A stretch of 64,000 nucleotides of DNA, from positions 930,001 to 994,000 of the forward strand of contig NZ_AP018694.1 of the NCBI RefSeq assembly GCF_009689585.1, in the 5' to 3' direction. The translations under genes and the position numbers were made by a program. Positions 6,685 through 16,267 of this stretch are shown here, piece after piece (the first letter of the stretch is position 1; each line of letters opens with the position of its first letter). Origin of the DNA: Aquipluma nitroreducens. Its GTDB lineage: Bacteria; Bacteroidota; Bacteroidia; Bacteroidales; Prolixibacteraceae. The notes beneath the pieces are model-generated. The model was not told the DNA's origin, searched no databases, and saw only the letters and a program-made list of their open reading frames with translations.

Positions 6685-9600
6685 ATGAAGAAAAACCTTT
6701 ACCTTTTTTTAATCATGCTCTTTGTTTCGCTGAGTGCAGCAGCTCAGCGGCAAACAGTCACTGGTGTTGTGCGTGACAAAGCGAGCAATGACGTGATTCC
6801 CGGAGCCAGCGTGCTCGAAAAGGGAACTGCTAATGGTACAACTACAGGAGCAACTGGCGAATTTACCATAACTGTCAGCCAGAGTGCCACTTTGAAAATT
6901 TCGTTTGTTGGTATGGATGCGCTGGAAGTTCCAGTTGGTAATCAAACTCATATCGAAGTACTTCTCGAAGAATCAACCGAGATGCTGAGCGATGTCGTAG
7001 TTACCGCTCTGGGCATTAAACGCGACAAAAAAGCCTTGGGCTATGCCGTTCAGGACATGAAGGGTGATGAAATTCGCGAATCGAACAACAGCAACATCGT
7101 AACCGCATTAACAGGTAAAGTTGCCGGAGCGCAAATCATTACTTCATCGGGTCAGGTTGGAGCTTCTGCAACAATCAAAATCAGGGGTAACAAATCGCTC
7201 GATGGTATGAGCCAGCCTTTGTTTGTAGTCGACGGAATTCCAATCATGAACAATACCAGCGATGCTCGAAACTCCATCAGAACTGACTTCGGTAACAGCG
7301 CCATGGACATTGACCCGAATACCATCGAGAGCATCAGTATTCTGAAAGGCCCAAGTGCCAGCGCCCTTTATGGTAGCCGCGCTGCCGACGGTGTGATTTT
7401 AATCACCACCAAAAAAGGAAATCTCGCCAGAAAAGGCTTTTCGGTTGACGTTTCTTCTTCGTTGTCAGTCGACCGCGTTGGCGAACTACCTAATTACCAA
7501 AATATGTACGGACAAGGATATAACGGTGATGAGTATAACTGGAAAACCAATTATTCGCAATATGCCACTTATCAGGCTTTCCACGATGCCCGCGAATTTA
7601 AATGGGCAACCGATGGTACCGGTCGCCGGATGGATTACGACGAGAGCTGGGGTACACGTCTTGACGTTGGATTGCTGGTTGACCAGATGCAGGGCAAGCA
7701 ATTGCCTTGGGTTTCGAACCCCGACAACGTGCGCAACTTTTACGAAACTGGTATTACCACAAATAACAACATCGATCTGAACATGAATAACGATCGTGTT
7801 ACTGCACGCTTTTCGGTTGGTTACAACAGCCAAAAGGGAACAATGCCCAATACCGATCAGGCCAGATTAAATCTGGGTTTAAATTCAGGATTTAAGGTTA
7901 CCGATAAATTTAAGATCGATGTCAGCCTGAATTACATTGATTTAAGTAACAACAATTTGCCACAAACAGGCAATAGCATGCGTAACCCATTGGTCGAATT
8001 CAACAGTTGGTTTGGACGTCAGGTTGACATGGGCTACCTGAAAGCTCATTATAATGATATCGTTGATTACAATGGCACCCCAATGGCATTTAACTGGATG
8101 ATGGATTACCCAACACAGCATCAAAATCCATATTGGATTGCCTACAACAACACCATGTCGCGCGACAGGCTTCGTACCATGGGAAATGTTAGCGCTACTT
8201 ATTCGATTGCAAAAGGGATCGACCTGATGGGACGTATCGGAACCGACTATTATACCGAAAAACGATTCTACAAATTTCCACAATATTCGCGCGACTGGGA
8301 TACCGACCTAACCAAATCGGCCGTTAACGGTACATTCTGGAAGCAATATCAAATGCTTAACGAAACCAATGCCGACCTGATCCTGACCATCAAAAGGAAC
8401 ATCACTCCGGCAATCAGTTCGTTTATAACTGTCGGTAGCAACTACCGCTCGTCGTACGATCAGTATTCGACTGTTTCGGGAACAAACCTGGTGATCCCGA
8501 ACTTCTTCTCGACATCGAATATCGAAGGCACACCAAGCGTTTCGTTTACTGAATACAAAAAGAAAACGAACAGCGTATTTGCATCAGCAAACTTTGGGTA
8601 CAAGAGCTATTTGTTTCTCGACCTGACTTACCGAACCGACTGGAGTTCAAGTCTTCCAAAAACGAACTGGCAGTATAACTACCCTTCGGCAAACCTTGGA
8701 TTTGTATTTACCGAAGCCTTAAAAGACCTGATTAACTTCGAATCAAGCATAATTTCTTTTGGAAAACTTAGGGCAGGATATGCCATTGTTGGTAGCGACA
8801 CCAGTCCTTACCAATTAAACCCAACGTTTAACACCGGAGGCACTCCTTTTAATGGAGTTACTTTATACACCCAATCGTTAAGCTTACCAACCGCCAACCT
8901 GAAACCACAAAAAACCAGAAGTTTCGAAACCGGTTTGGAAATGAAATTGCTGAATAACCGTATCGGGTTCGATGTTGCCTACTACACTTCGCGCACATTC
9001 AACCAAATTTTAGGAGTTGGCGTATCGGCTGCATCGGGTTATTCAACCTGGTATAAGAATGCCGGCGAAATCGAAAACAAAGGTATTGAGGTACAGCTAT
9101 CGCTTGTTCCGGTTAAATACAAAGATTTTGAATGGAGTATCGACATGACCTGGTCGAAGAACAAAAATACAGTAGTAAAGCTTGAAGATGGCATCAACCA
9201 ACTTCAGATTAACACATTGTATTACAACTCGAACCTGATGGCTTTCCCCGGAAAAGCATGGGGAACTATATACGGAACGGATTACCAGAAGAACGAAAAA
9301 GGCCAGACTTTAATTGGAGCCAATGGGTTACCAATTACAACAACCTCATCGGTCGATCTTGGAAATGTGAACCCCGATTGGGTTGGCGGGTTGAGAAACA
9401 CCTTCAGGTATAAGAAACTAAGCATGAGCATATTGATCGATGGCCGTCAAGGTGGCGATGTGGTAAGTATGACCAAAGCTGTTGGCCAATATGGTGGTAT
9501 TTTGCAGAACACTGTTGAAGGTGGAATCCGCGAAAACGGGATGATTGTTGACGGCGTTTATAATTCAGGAGTTAAAATAAACAATGTTGATGTAAGTGGA

Positions 9601-9933
9601 CAAGCCAATGCTACCCGAATTTCAGCGCGTTCTTATTTCAAAGCCACACGTCCGTGGGGATCGTTGGCTGTTGTTGACGGAAGTTTCATCAAGTTGCGCG
9701 AGGTAAACATGAATTACACCGTCAATGCTGCTGCTCTCCAAAAAGTAGGCATCAGCAGACTGACACTCGGCTTATTTGGAAACAACCTGGCGCTTTTGTA
9801 CAAAGACAAATCGAACGACGTGAACATCGATCCTGAAGTTTCGAGCGGTGGATCTATATCCGGAGTTGGCCTCGAAGCCTACCAGTTGCCTGTTGCCAGA
9901 ACAATTGGGTTAAAAGTTAACGTTAGTTTCTAA
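6685..9933 (+). CDS. SusC/RagA-type TonB-linked outer-membrane transporter
   Basis: The 1082-residue product has a signal peptide (1-21, ending in AAAQ) and a carboxypeptidase-regulatory-like beta-sandwich (about 24-100, TVTGVVRDK). A plug domain follows (about 110-235, including IRGNKSLDGMSQPLFVVDG), then a 22-strand barrel that ends in the aromatic VNVSF. It imports an oligomeric nutrient across the outer membrane with TonB energy. I start it at 6685, where the signal peptide begins, because the upstream in-frame ATG is inside a dispersed repeat. The SusD-like gene follows after 18 bp. No glycosidase or peptidase is adjacent, so the substrate is open; pairs with SusD-like_2 lipoproteins often lack linked enzymes. 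Confidence 0.93.
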   Translation: MKKNLYLFLIMLFVSLSAAAQRQTVTGVVRDKASNDVIPGASVLEKGTANGTTTGATGEFTITVSQSATLKISFVGMDALEVPVGNQTHIEVLLEESTEMLSDVVVTALGIKRDKKALGYAVQDMKGDEIRESNNSNIVTALTGKVAGAQIITSSGQVGASATIKIRGNKSLDGMSQPLFVVDGIPIMNNTSDARNSIRTDFGNSAMDIDPNTIESISILKGPSASALYGSRAADGVILITTKKGNLARKGFSVDVSSSLSVDRVGELPNYQNMYGQGYNGDEYNWKTNYSQYATYQAFHDAREFKWATDGTGRRMDYDESWGTRLDVGLLVDQMQGKQLPWVSNPDNVRNFYETGITTNNNIDLNMNNDRVTARFSVGYNSQKGTMPNTDQARLNLGLNSGFKVTDKFKIDVSLNYIDLSNNNLPQTGNSMRNPLVEFNSWFGRQVDMGYLKAHYNDIVDYNGTPMAFNWMMDYPTQHQNPYWIAYNNTMSRDRLRTMGNVSATYSIAKGIDLMGRIGTDYYTEKRFYKFPQYSRDWDTDLTKSAVNGTFWKQYQMLNETNADLILTIKRNITPAISSFITVGSNYRSSYDQYSTVSGTNLVIPNFFSTSNIEGTPSVSFTEYKKKTNSVFASANFGYKSYLFLDLTYRTDWSSSLPKTNWQYNYPSANLGFVFTEALKDLINFESSIISFGKLRAGYAIVGSDTSPYQLNPTFNTGGTPFNGVTLYTQSLSLPTANLKPQKTRSFETGLEMKLLNNRIGFDVAYYTSRTFNQILGVGVSAASGYSTWYKNAGEIENKGIEVQLSLVPVKYKDFEWSIDMTWSKNKNTVVKLEDGINQLQINTLYYNSNLMAFPGKAWGTIYGTDYQKNEKGQTLIGANGLPITTTSSVDLGNVNPDWVGGLRNTFRYKKLSMSILIDGRQGGDVVSMTKAVGQYGGILQNTVEGGIRENGMIVDGVYNSGVKINNVDVSGQANATRISARSYFKATRPWGSLAVVDGSFIKLREVNMNYTVNAAALQKVGISRLTLGLFGNNLALLYKDKSNDVNIDPEVSSGGSISGVGLEAYQLPVARTIGLKVNVSF

Positions 9934-9951
9934 TTCTAAAGAAAGATACAC

Positions 9952-11367
9952 ATGAAAAAAATTATCATACTCCTCGGAATAGTAACTCTGGCGTTCTATT
10001 CGTGCACCAACGATTTTGAGGAAACAAACATCAGTCCTAATAGTCCGACCGTAGCACCGGCTACCAATGTTTTTGGATATTCCATACAGAGTATCGCGCA
10101 GCGTTTTGGTTCTGCCGAACTGTTCTATCCGGGCGCATTTGTTGGCTACACCGCCAAAGGAACCTACAACCTGGTTAACCGTTATGCCGAAGTTGCGCCA
10201 ACCTCGCACTGGACAAACCTCTACACGTTAGCCATCGGCAACCTGAATTCAGTAATTAAAAAAGCCGAAGCCGACGGTAACAACAACCTGAAAGCCGCAG
10301 CGATGGTCATGCGGGCCTACGCATTCCAAATGCTGGTCGATGCATATGGACCAGTGCCTTATTCCGAATCAGGAAAGTTAACCGATGGGATAACTTACCC
10401 GAAATACGATACTGAAAAAGAAATTTACACCCAATTAATTTCAAGCCTGAAGGAAGCGAACGGCCTGTTTAATACTTCGGCAACCCAGAAAATTGGTGTT
10501 GGCGACTTACTCTACTCCGGAAACATTACCAAATGGAAGAAATTCTGTAACTCGATGCGTTTGCGTCTGGCTATCCGTATTTCGAACGTTGACCCGACAA
10601 CTGCTTCGACGAACATTGCTGAAATACTGAACGATGCAACCACTTATCCGGTATTTACAAGTAATGCCGACAATGCCATACTGAAATTCCCTGGTGGCGA
10701 CTGGCTCGAACCTTGGGCAAGTGCTTACAAATCGGTTCCTGATGTTAAAATTGCCAAGCCAATTGTTTCAACCATGTTGGATTTTGCCGATCCTCGTTTG
10801 CCATTTTATGCCCAGATCAATGCCGCAGGTAAATATGTTGGCCTCGAAGTTGGAGCCGATGCCAATGGAACCAACGAATCGAAAGTGAGTGTAGCTTTTA
10901 TGCAAACCGATGCCGGAACTGTTTTCTTCCAACGCTATTCCGAAGTTGAATTCATCAGGGCTGAAGCTGCCAAACGCGGATTTATTTCCACTTCAGCAAA
11001 AACGGCTTACGAAAACGGGATCAAAGCATCGTTCGATGAATTCGCCATCCCAGCAGCAGAATACGCAACTTATATCGCTGCACCTGGCACTGCCTGGGCC
11101 GACGATGTAAAACAGATCTATACCCAGAAATGGATTGCCATGTTCCGTCAATGCTGGGAAGCCTGGGCCGAAATGCGCCGGACTGACGTGCCTCAGCTTG
11201 CACCAGCAGTAAACGCCGCCTATGCCGGACACACCCGCACTCCATTCCGCCTTTCGTACCCGATTGAGGAACGAAACCTTAACCCCAATGTCCCAACTTC
11301 GGTTACTGAAAAAGATATGTTCTGGGGATATAAAATCTGGTGGGATACTCGTACCGGAATTCAATAG
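9952..11367 (+). CDS. SusD/RagB-type nutrient-binding lipoprotein (SusD-like_2)
   Basis: The 471-residue lipoprotein has a signal II peptide with the lipid-accepting Cys18 (LAFYSC). The C-terminal motif CWEAWAEMRRT near residue 405 and the early NISPNSPT segment place it in the SusD-like_2 branch rather than classical SusD. It forms the lid over the SusC barrel encoded just upstream (18-bp gap) and binds the substrate at the cell surface. An intrinsic terminator follows the stop, so SusC and SusD form a two-gene operon. Confidence 0.92.
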   Translation: MKKIIILLGIVTLAFYSCTNDFEETNISPNSPTVAPATNVFGYSIQSIAQRFGSAELFYPGAFVGYTAKGTYNLVNRYAEVAPTSHWTNLYTLAIGNLNSVIKKAEADGNNNLKAAAMVMRAYAFQMLVDAYGPVPYSESGKLTDGITYPKYDTEKEIYTQLISSLKEANGLFNTSATQKIGVGDLLYSGNITKWKKFCNSMRLRLAIRISNVDPTTASTNIAEILNDATTYPVFTSNADNAILKFPGGDWLEPWASAYKSVPDVKIAKPIVSTMLDFADPRLPFYAQINAAGKYVGLEVGADANGTNESKVSVAFMQTDAGTVFFQRYSEVEFIRAEAAKRGFISTSAKTAYENGIKASFDEFAIPAAEYATYIAAPGTAWADDVKQIYTQKWIAMFRQCWEAWAEMRRTDVPQLAPAVNAAYAGHTRTPFRLSYPIEERNLNPNVPTSVTEKDMFWGYKIWWDTRTGIQ

Positions 11368-11389
11368 CAAGGATTTAATCTCACCGAAG

Positions 11390-11432
11390 AAAGAGGGTAG
11401 TTGGCCGATTGATTGCCGACTATCCTCTTTTT
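11390..11432 (+). terminator. Intrinsic terminator after SusD-like gene
   Basis: AAAGAGGGTAGTTGGC (11390-11405) pairs with GCCGACTATCCTCTTT (11415-11430), with few mismatches, and continues into TTT. It lies 23 bp after the SusD stop. Confidence 0.85.
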
Positions 11433-12046
11433 CGTCTTTTTACGAACTCACCGAAAAACAATGATATTTGGTTTTTCACGGATCAGATGACATGCTTTTG
11501 GGAAACGGATTCAAAATAAAACAGAAAATTCACTAACTAAAAAATCCATCTGTGTTTTCCAAATCCCAGATGGGATAGCCATTTTGAACGCGAATTCCAT
11601 TCCGTCCGAGATGTGATTTCTGCCTTTAAAACAATCAGTCGCGGACGGTTTCCCTTCGTTCCTTCATACCCGGGGCATCACTCCTTCGTCGTTTTCCCCG
11701 GGCTAACAATATTTCGCCCATACTGGGCTGAAACCCAATCTGAGTTGTAAAGAATTCCGGGCATCAGTTTTTAAATCACAATTCTTCAAATTTCACAAAA
11801 CTTTGATCGGTGCGAGCGCGAGAGCCGTCAAAACGCCCGGCTGAGGGTTCGTTTTGACAAGATTTTTGCTTACTTTTCATCGAATGGAAATGTAAGAGCC
11901 AGTCCGGCTTAAGGACAAAAGAATCTGAAAAGGAGTACATTTTTTCTTTTCACTCAACAATATGAAGTGATCCATTTTCACGCTTACGGATGATTTTAAT
12001 TACATTTACTACTCAGAAATTGAAAAACTGATTGATCCTAAAACAC
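11433..12046. other. Gene-free region with palindromic repeats
   Basis: No gene is supported here. Four palindromes stand out: CCCGGGG/CCCCGGG (11669-11702), GCCCA/TGGGC (11716-11728), GTCAAAACG/CGTTTTGAC (11827-11858) and CTTAC..TTTCAT/ATGGAAA..GTAAG (11869-11896). The pattern resembles dispersed intergenic repeats of Bacteroidota. The promoter of the downstream glycosyltransferase must lie in the last 150 bp, but no consensus element is clear. Confidence 0.5.
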
Positions 12047-13573
12047 ATGAAAACCAAACACGTCGTCCTCTCTGGGCTAATCCTGCTCAAATTTATTCTA
12101 CAATATACGTTAATCGATCCGGTGTACGAACTGCACCGCGACGAATTTCTGCATTTGGATCAGGCACAGCATTTGGCCTGGGGATATACCTCGGTACCTC
12201 CATTTACATCCTGGATTTCGTGGATCATCCTGCAACTAGGCAATGGCGTGTTTTGGGTTAAATTTTTCCCGGCATTGTTTGGCGCTATCACTTTGCTGGT
12301 TGTTTGGAAAACCATCGAAGAACTGAAAGGCGGCTGGTTTGCACTTCTGTTGGGCGCGATTTCGGTTATATTCTCCGCACTGATTCGCATCAACATGCTT
12401 TATCAGCCCAACTCGCCCGATATTCTGGCATGGACATTACTTTTCTTTACTATCCTTAAATTTATCAACTCCCAAAACAGCAAATGGCTTTGGTACGCAG
12501 GCATTACCTTTGCTTTTGGCTTCCTGAACAAATACAATATCGTCTTTCTTTTAATCGGCCTTTTGCCCGCCATACTAATCACCGAACACCGTACAATTTT
12601 CAGGAACAAACATTTTTATTACGCCATAATACTTGCTGCTTTGTTGATAATGCCCAATCTGATTTGGCAATACATGAACGGATTCCCGGTTTTTAAACAC
12701 CTCGACGAACTTGCCCGAACTCAACTGGTTAATGTCAACCGATTCGATTTTGTGAAAGAACAATTGTTGTTTTTCATGGGATCGTTGTTTGTAATTTTGG
12801 CTGCTTTTGTGGCTTTCTTCATTTACAAACCTTTTCGGAAATATCGCATTTTTGGCTGGTCGTTCCTGTTCATCATCAGCCTGTTTGTTTACCTGAAAGC
12901 AAAAGGTTATTATGCCATCGGCCTCTACCCTATTTTTCTGGCATTTGGCGCTGTCTATCTGGAGCAATTGCTATCTGGGAAACGAATAAAATATGTACGA
13001 CCGGTAATCCTTGCGCTTCCGATATTGATGTTCTTTCCGCTGTTGCAAATTGCATTTCCAAATCGTACACCGCAGGAAATCAGGCAACATCCTGAGAAGT
13101 ACAAGGACTTTGGTCTGTTACGCTGGGAAGATGGTAAAGACCACGATTTGCCCCAGGATTTTGCCGACATGCAGGGCTGGAAGGAACTCGCGCAAAAGGT
13201 TGACCTTGCAATGGCTTCCATTCCGGATAAAGAACACACGCTCGTGCTTTGCGACAATTACGGGCAGGCCGGAGCCATCAATTATTATTCGGCCATCAAA
13301 AACATCAGCGCTGTTTCAATGAATGCCGATTACATCAACTGGTTGAGACTCGATCAGGAAATCAGGAATGTGATATTGGTTCAGGAGGCCAGCGACGACG
13401 ATCCGGAACGCAATAAAGAAAAGCCTATGTTCGAAACAGTTGAACGCGTTGGTGAAATAACAAACGAATTTGCGCGCGAAAAAGGCACGGCCATTTATGT
13501 CTTAAAAAATGCAAAAACCGACATTAATGAAATACTCCGGAAAGAAATTGCTGAACGAAAAAGCCGGAAATAA
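12047..13573 (+). CDS. GT39-type (ArnT/PMT-like) integral membrane glycosyltransferase
   Basis: The 508-residue protein starts with a membrane segment. A periplasmic loop then carries YELHRDEFLHLDQAQHLAWG, with the catalytic acidic pair Asp32-Glu33, the signature of GT-C fold dolichyl/undecaprenyl-phosphate-sugar transferases (PMT_2). About ten further membrane helices run to residue about 340, followed by a soluble periplasmic domain of about 160 residues. It likely transfers a sugar from an undecaprenyl-phosphate carrier to a lipid, glycan or protein on the outer face of the inner membrane. I use the ATG at 12047 rather than a TTG five codons earlier. It stands alone; the acceptor cannot be deduced. 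Confidence 0.85.
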   Translation: MKTKHVVLSGLILLKFILQYTLIDPVYELHRDEFLHLDQAQHLAWGYTSVPPFTSWISWIILQLGNGVFWVKFFPALFGAITLLVVWKTIEELKGGWFALLLGAISVIFSALIRINMLYQPNSPDILAWTLLFFTILKFINSQNSKWLWYAGITFAFGFLNKYNIVFLLIGLLPAILITEHRTIFRNKHFYYAIILAALLIMPNLIWQYMNGFPVFKHLDELARTQLVNVNRFDFVKEQLLFFMGSLFVILAAFVAFFIYKPFRKYRIFGWSFLFIISLFVYLKAKGYYAIGLYPIFLAFGAVYLEQLLSGKRIKYVRPVILALPILMFFPLLQIAFPNRTPQEIRQHPEKYKDFGLLRWEDGKDHDLPQDFADMQGWKELAQKVDLAMASIPDKEHTLVLCDNYGQAGAINYYSAIKNISAVSMNADYINWLRLDQEIRNVILVQEASDDDPERNKEKPMFETVERVGEITNEFAREKGTAIYVLKNAKTDINEILRKEIAERKSRK

Positions 13574-13621
13574 TTCGACAAATAGTAACTTTCAGCAATA
13601 AAAAACTCTAAAAGCAAACGA

Positions 13622-13909
13622 ATGAAGATTCTCGCCATCGAAAAAGAACTGTCGGGCGTCCAGGATTTGGATTACAAACCTTGGTTGGAAGCCGAAGCCC
13701 GCAAAGCATGGGAATTGCAACAGGAAGGACTAATTCGCGAAATGTATTTCACTGATGAGCATTGCGCTGTATTAATACTGGAAGCCCAAGACAAAGCCCA
13801 TGCCCGCGAAATTGTTGATCAATTGCCCCTGGTTCAGCAAAAATTAATTGATTTTGATTTGATGGCTTTATCTGCATATTCCGGATTTGCACGTTTGTTC
13901 AAACAATAA
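13622..13909 (+). CDS. Small ferredoxin-fold protein, YciI/muconolactone-isomerase-like
   Basis: The 95-residue protein matches the dimeric alpha/beta-barrel class: a first beta strand (MKILAIE), a long helix with LEAEARKAWELQQEGLIREM, then a strand-helix-strand unit (CAVLILEAQDKAHAREIV). The order is that of muconolactone delta-isomerase-like and YciI-like proteins, many of unknown function. The gene follows the glycosyltransferase by 48 bp and may be read with it. Confidence 0.65.
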   Translation: MKILAIEKELSGVQDLDYKPWLEAEARKAWELQQEGLIREMYFTDEHCAVLILEAQDKAHAREIVDQLPLVQQKLIDFDLMALSAYSGFARLFKQ

Positions 13910-14070
13910 AAAGAGTCATTCGTCATTTGGGAAGTGCGTTTCAACTCTATCCAAATGTCTATTTAGCCCTTATTTAAATTGAAATGAAACGAACATGTTG
14001 CTGCGAACACAAACTAATTTCCGGCAACAAGTGAGTTCCATCAGACAATTAAAAAACGAATTATTTACTG

Positions 14071-14859
14071 ATGAAAAAGATACTTTGCTTTCTGACCGTA
14101 TTGCTGACTTGCATGCTGAATGTTTCGGCACAAACTGATACAATATCCTACGGAAAGAACGCCTCAGCCGGTCATTACGCTCAAATAAACGGGATTCAAT
14201 TGTATTACGAAACCTACGGGAGTGGCGAGCCTTTGATCATGCTTCACGGAAATGGAGGTTCAATCGACGCATTTCGCTATCAGATTCCGTTCTTCGCGAA
14301 ATATTACCAGGTTATTGCCATCGATAGCCGGCTGCAAGGAAAATCCGGGGGTTCGCCCGATACGATTTCCTATGAACAGATGGCTTCCGACTTCTGCACT
14401 TTGCTGGATTATTTGCATATCAAATCGGCCAATGTTTTAGGCTGGAGCGATGGAGGAATCGATGGAATCATCATGGCGATGAAATGTCCGGAGAAAGTAA
14501 AAAAGCTGGCGATTTCGGGCGCCAATACGGTTCCCGACTCAACGGCAGTCACAAACGCTGATATTCAAGGCATGAAAAATTTCGTGGCCAATCCGGGGAA
14601 AGCCTCCAAAACAGATGTTGCTTTAACTCAAATGATGATTGACCAGCCCAATATCTCGTATGCCGACTTAGGCAAAATTAGTTGTCCGGTGTTGGTTATG
14701 GCCGGCGATCGCGACATGATTAAAGCCGAACACACTCTGAAAATTTACCAGTCTATTCCGGGAGCTTCTTTATGTATTTTTCCTGACTCAAACCACGGCG
14801 TTTGCCAGCAACATCCCGATTTATTTAACGCGACAGTGCTTACATTCTTATCTAAATAG
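14071..14859 (+). CDS. Secreted alpha/beta hydrolase
   Basis: The 262-residue protein has a signal peptide (about 1-20) and a compact alpha/beta-hydrolase domain. The oxyanion motif is MLHGNGGS (57-64) and the nucleophile elbow GWSDGG has Ser126. Asp lies in AGDRDMI and His in DSNHGVC near the C-terminus. The lid is small, unlike the 331-residue hydrolase at 3659. An esterase or lactonase acting in the periplasm is likely; the substrate is unknown. It is flanked by gaps of about 160 bp on each side and looks monocistronic. Confidence 0.85.
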   Translation: MKKILCFLTVLLTCMLNVSAQTDTISYGKNASAGHYAQINGIQLYYETYGSGEPLIMLHGNGGSIDAFRYQIPFFAKYYQVIAIDSRLQGKSGGSPDTISYEQMASDFCTLLDYLHIKSANVLGWSDGGIDGIIMAMKCPEKVKKLAISGANTVPDSTAVTNADIQGMKNFVANPGKASKTDVALTQMMIDQPNISYADLGKISCPVLVMAGDRDMIKAEHTLKIYQSIPGASLCIFPDSNHGVCQQHPDLFNATVLTFLSK

Positions 14860-15028
14860 CTGATTATAAAACACAATCATTCAATTCAAAAAACATCATT
14901 CCTCATCTGAAACTTCAAATTCGAAATATTTTCAGACTGAATTGTGATTTTTCGTTGCCTGGTGCGAATAATAAAGCATCAAAGCAGTTCAGCAATTTAT
15001 ACAGATTGAATCAGTAATTGAAAAATGA

Positions 15029-15541
15029 ATGAGTACAACAGAAAAAACAGATCGGTTCCTTTCCGTCGTTGAAATCAATAAGGGAATCATTTACAAGATA
15101 ACCAACAGTTATTGTAAAGATACCGAAGACCGGAAAGACCTGATTCAGGAAATAATTTCCCAATTGTGGAAATCGTTCGACAGCTACAACGATCAATACA
15201 AATATTCAACCTGGATTTACCGAATCGCCCTGAATGTGGCCATTTCATTTTACCGGAAAGAGAACCGGCGAAAGACAATTTCAAGCCCACTATCCGAAGG
15301 TGTCTTTAGTTATGTCGATCACCACGAGAACTCTGAATCCGAATCGAATCTTGGGTTTCTTCAACAACTCATTTCGGAGCTAAAAGACCTCGACAAAGCC
15401 CTTTTGCTCTTGTATCTTGAAGAGAAAAGCCATCGGGAAATTGCCGAAATCATTGGCATTTCAGAAACCAACGTAGCCACAAAAATTGGCCGGATAAAAG
15501 TCCTTTTGAAACAGAAATTTTCAACTCTGGAAAAACAATAG
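15029..15541 (+). CDS. ECF-type RNA polymerase sigma factor
   Basis: The 170-residue protein has sigma region 2 (about residues 14-80, with DLIQEIISQLWKSFDSYN and YSTWIYRIALNVAISFYRK). Region 4 (about 110-165) has the helix-turn-helix HREIAEIIGISETNVATKIG. It lacks regions 1 and 3, as expected for extracytoplasmic-function sigma factors. A second ATG four bases upstream (15025) is in another frame and gives no homology. The next gene, a membrane protein, starts 2 bp after its stop codon, which suggests a sigma/anti-sigma type pair. Confidence 0.88.
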   Translation: MSTTEKTDRFLSVVEINKGIIYKITNSYCKDTEDRKDLIQEIISQLWKSFDSYNDQYKYSTWIYRIALNVAISFYRKENRRKTISSPLSEGVFSYVDHHENSESESNLGFLQQLISELKDLDKALLLLYLEEKSHREIAEIIGISETNVATKIGRIKVLLKQKFSTLEKQ

Positions 15542-15543
15542 AT

Positions 15544-16206
15544 ATGGAAGACATGGATATCATCACAATGTGGAAAGCACAAAACGAGAAAATCGAACAG
15601 TCGCTGGCTATCAACAATCACCTCCTGAAGGAAATCATAGGCGGCAAAGCCAAATCGGCTCTGTCACACTTGAAACGATTAAAAATTACATTGCTATTCT
15701 TTGGAATACTTTACCTGCTCTTTTTGGGTAGCCTGATCTCTTTCGCCGTGACTCATTATTCGCCGGCATGGAACTACTTTATCATTTCGGTAGGTGCTAT
15801 TTTTGCGATAAACACGATTGCTGTGGCCACTTACGCGAAACATTTGGTCTGGCTGAGCCAAATCAATTACGACGGTAGCATTGCCCAAATCCAACAGCGT
15901 TTATCGGGTTTGCAATCGTCCATCATCAAACATTCGCGCATTATGTATTTGCAAACTCCGTTTTTCACCACCTTTTACCTGAGCAGCAATTGGTTTCCAG
16001 AGAATGCAGGCTGGCCTTTTATTTTGTTTCAGGTCGTATTTACTGCCGCATCAATCTACTCCTCCATCTGGATTTATAAGCATATGACTCTTGAAAATAT
16101 CGATCACAAAATGATTAAAAGTTTACTATCGGGTTCGGGTCGTGAAACAGTAAAAAAAGCCATGGATTTTTACATAGAAATTGAAGATTTTAAGGTTGAA
16201 AAATAA
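15544..16206 (+). CDS. Four-helix membrane protein, putative sigma-factor partner
   Basis: The 220-residue protein has a cytosolic N-terminal segment (MEDMDIITMWKAQNEKIEQS), then membrane helices at about 46-68, 76-98, 138-158 and 160-180. The cytosolic tail is charged. It lacks a FecR, zinc-finger (HxxxCxxC) or RseA-type anti-sigma domain, so a classical anti-sigma assignment is not supported. Two-base spacing from the ECF sigma gene and a cytosolic N-terminus that opens with an amphipathic helix make it the best candidate for the regulator. I recognise no named family beyond similar genes found next to ECF genes in Bacteroidota. Confidence 0.65.
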   Translation: MEDMDIITMWKAQNEKIEQSLAINNHLLKEIIGGKAKSALSHLKRLKITLLFFGILYLLFLGSLISFAVTHYSPAWNYFIISVGAIFAINTIAVATYAKHLVWLSQINYDGSIAQIQQRLSGLQSSIIKHSRIMYLQTPFFTTFYLSSNWFPENAGWPFILFQVVFTAASIYSSIWIYKHMTLENIDHKMIKSLLSGSGRETVKKAMDFYIEIEDFKVEK

Positions 16207-16210
16207 CCAG

Positions 16211-16246
16211 AAAGCCCGGACTCCTCTTCAGAATCCGGGCTTTATT
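16211..16246 (+). terminator. Intrinsic terminator
   Basis: AAAGCCCGGA (16211-16220) pairs perfectly with TCCGGGCTTT (16234-16243) and is followed by ATTTTT. It lies just after the sigma-partner stop. The hairpin may also serve the convergent alpha-galactosidase gene. Confidence 0.88.
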
Positions 16247-16267
16247 TTTCAGGAAGTAAAATCTAAA

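Noticed and set aside
9910-10209. Minus-strand ORF overlapping the SusD-like gene start
   Set aside because: Antisense to a clear lipoprotein gene and without a family; a shadow frame.
15544-16206. FecR-type anti-sigma factor
   Set aside because: FecR domains and the zinc-finger anti-sigma motif are absent.
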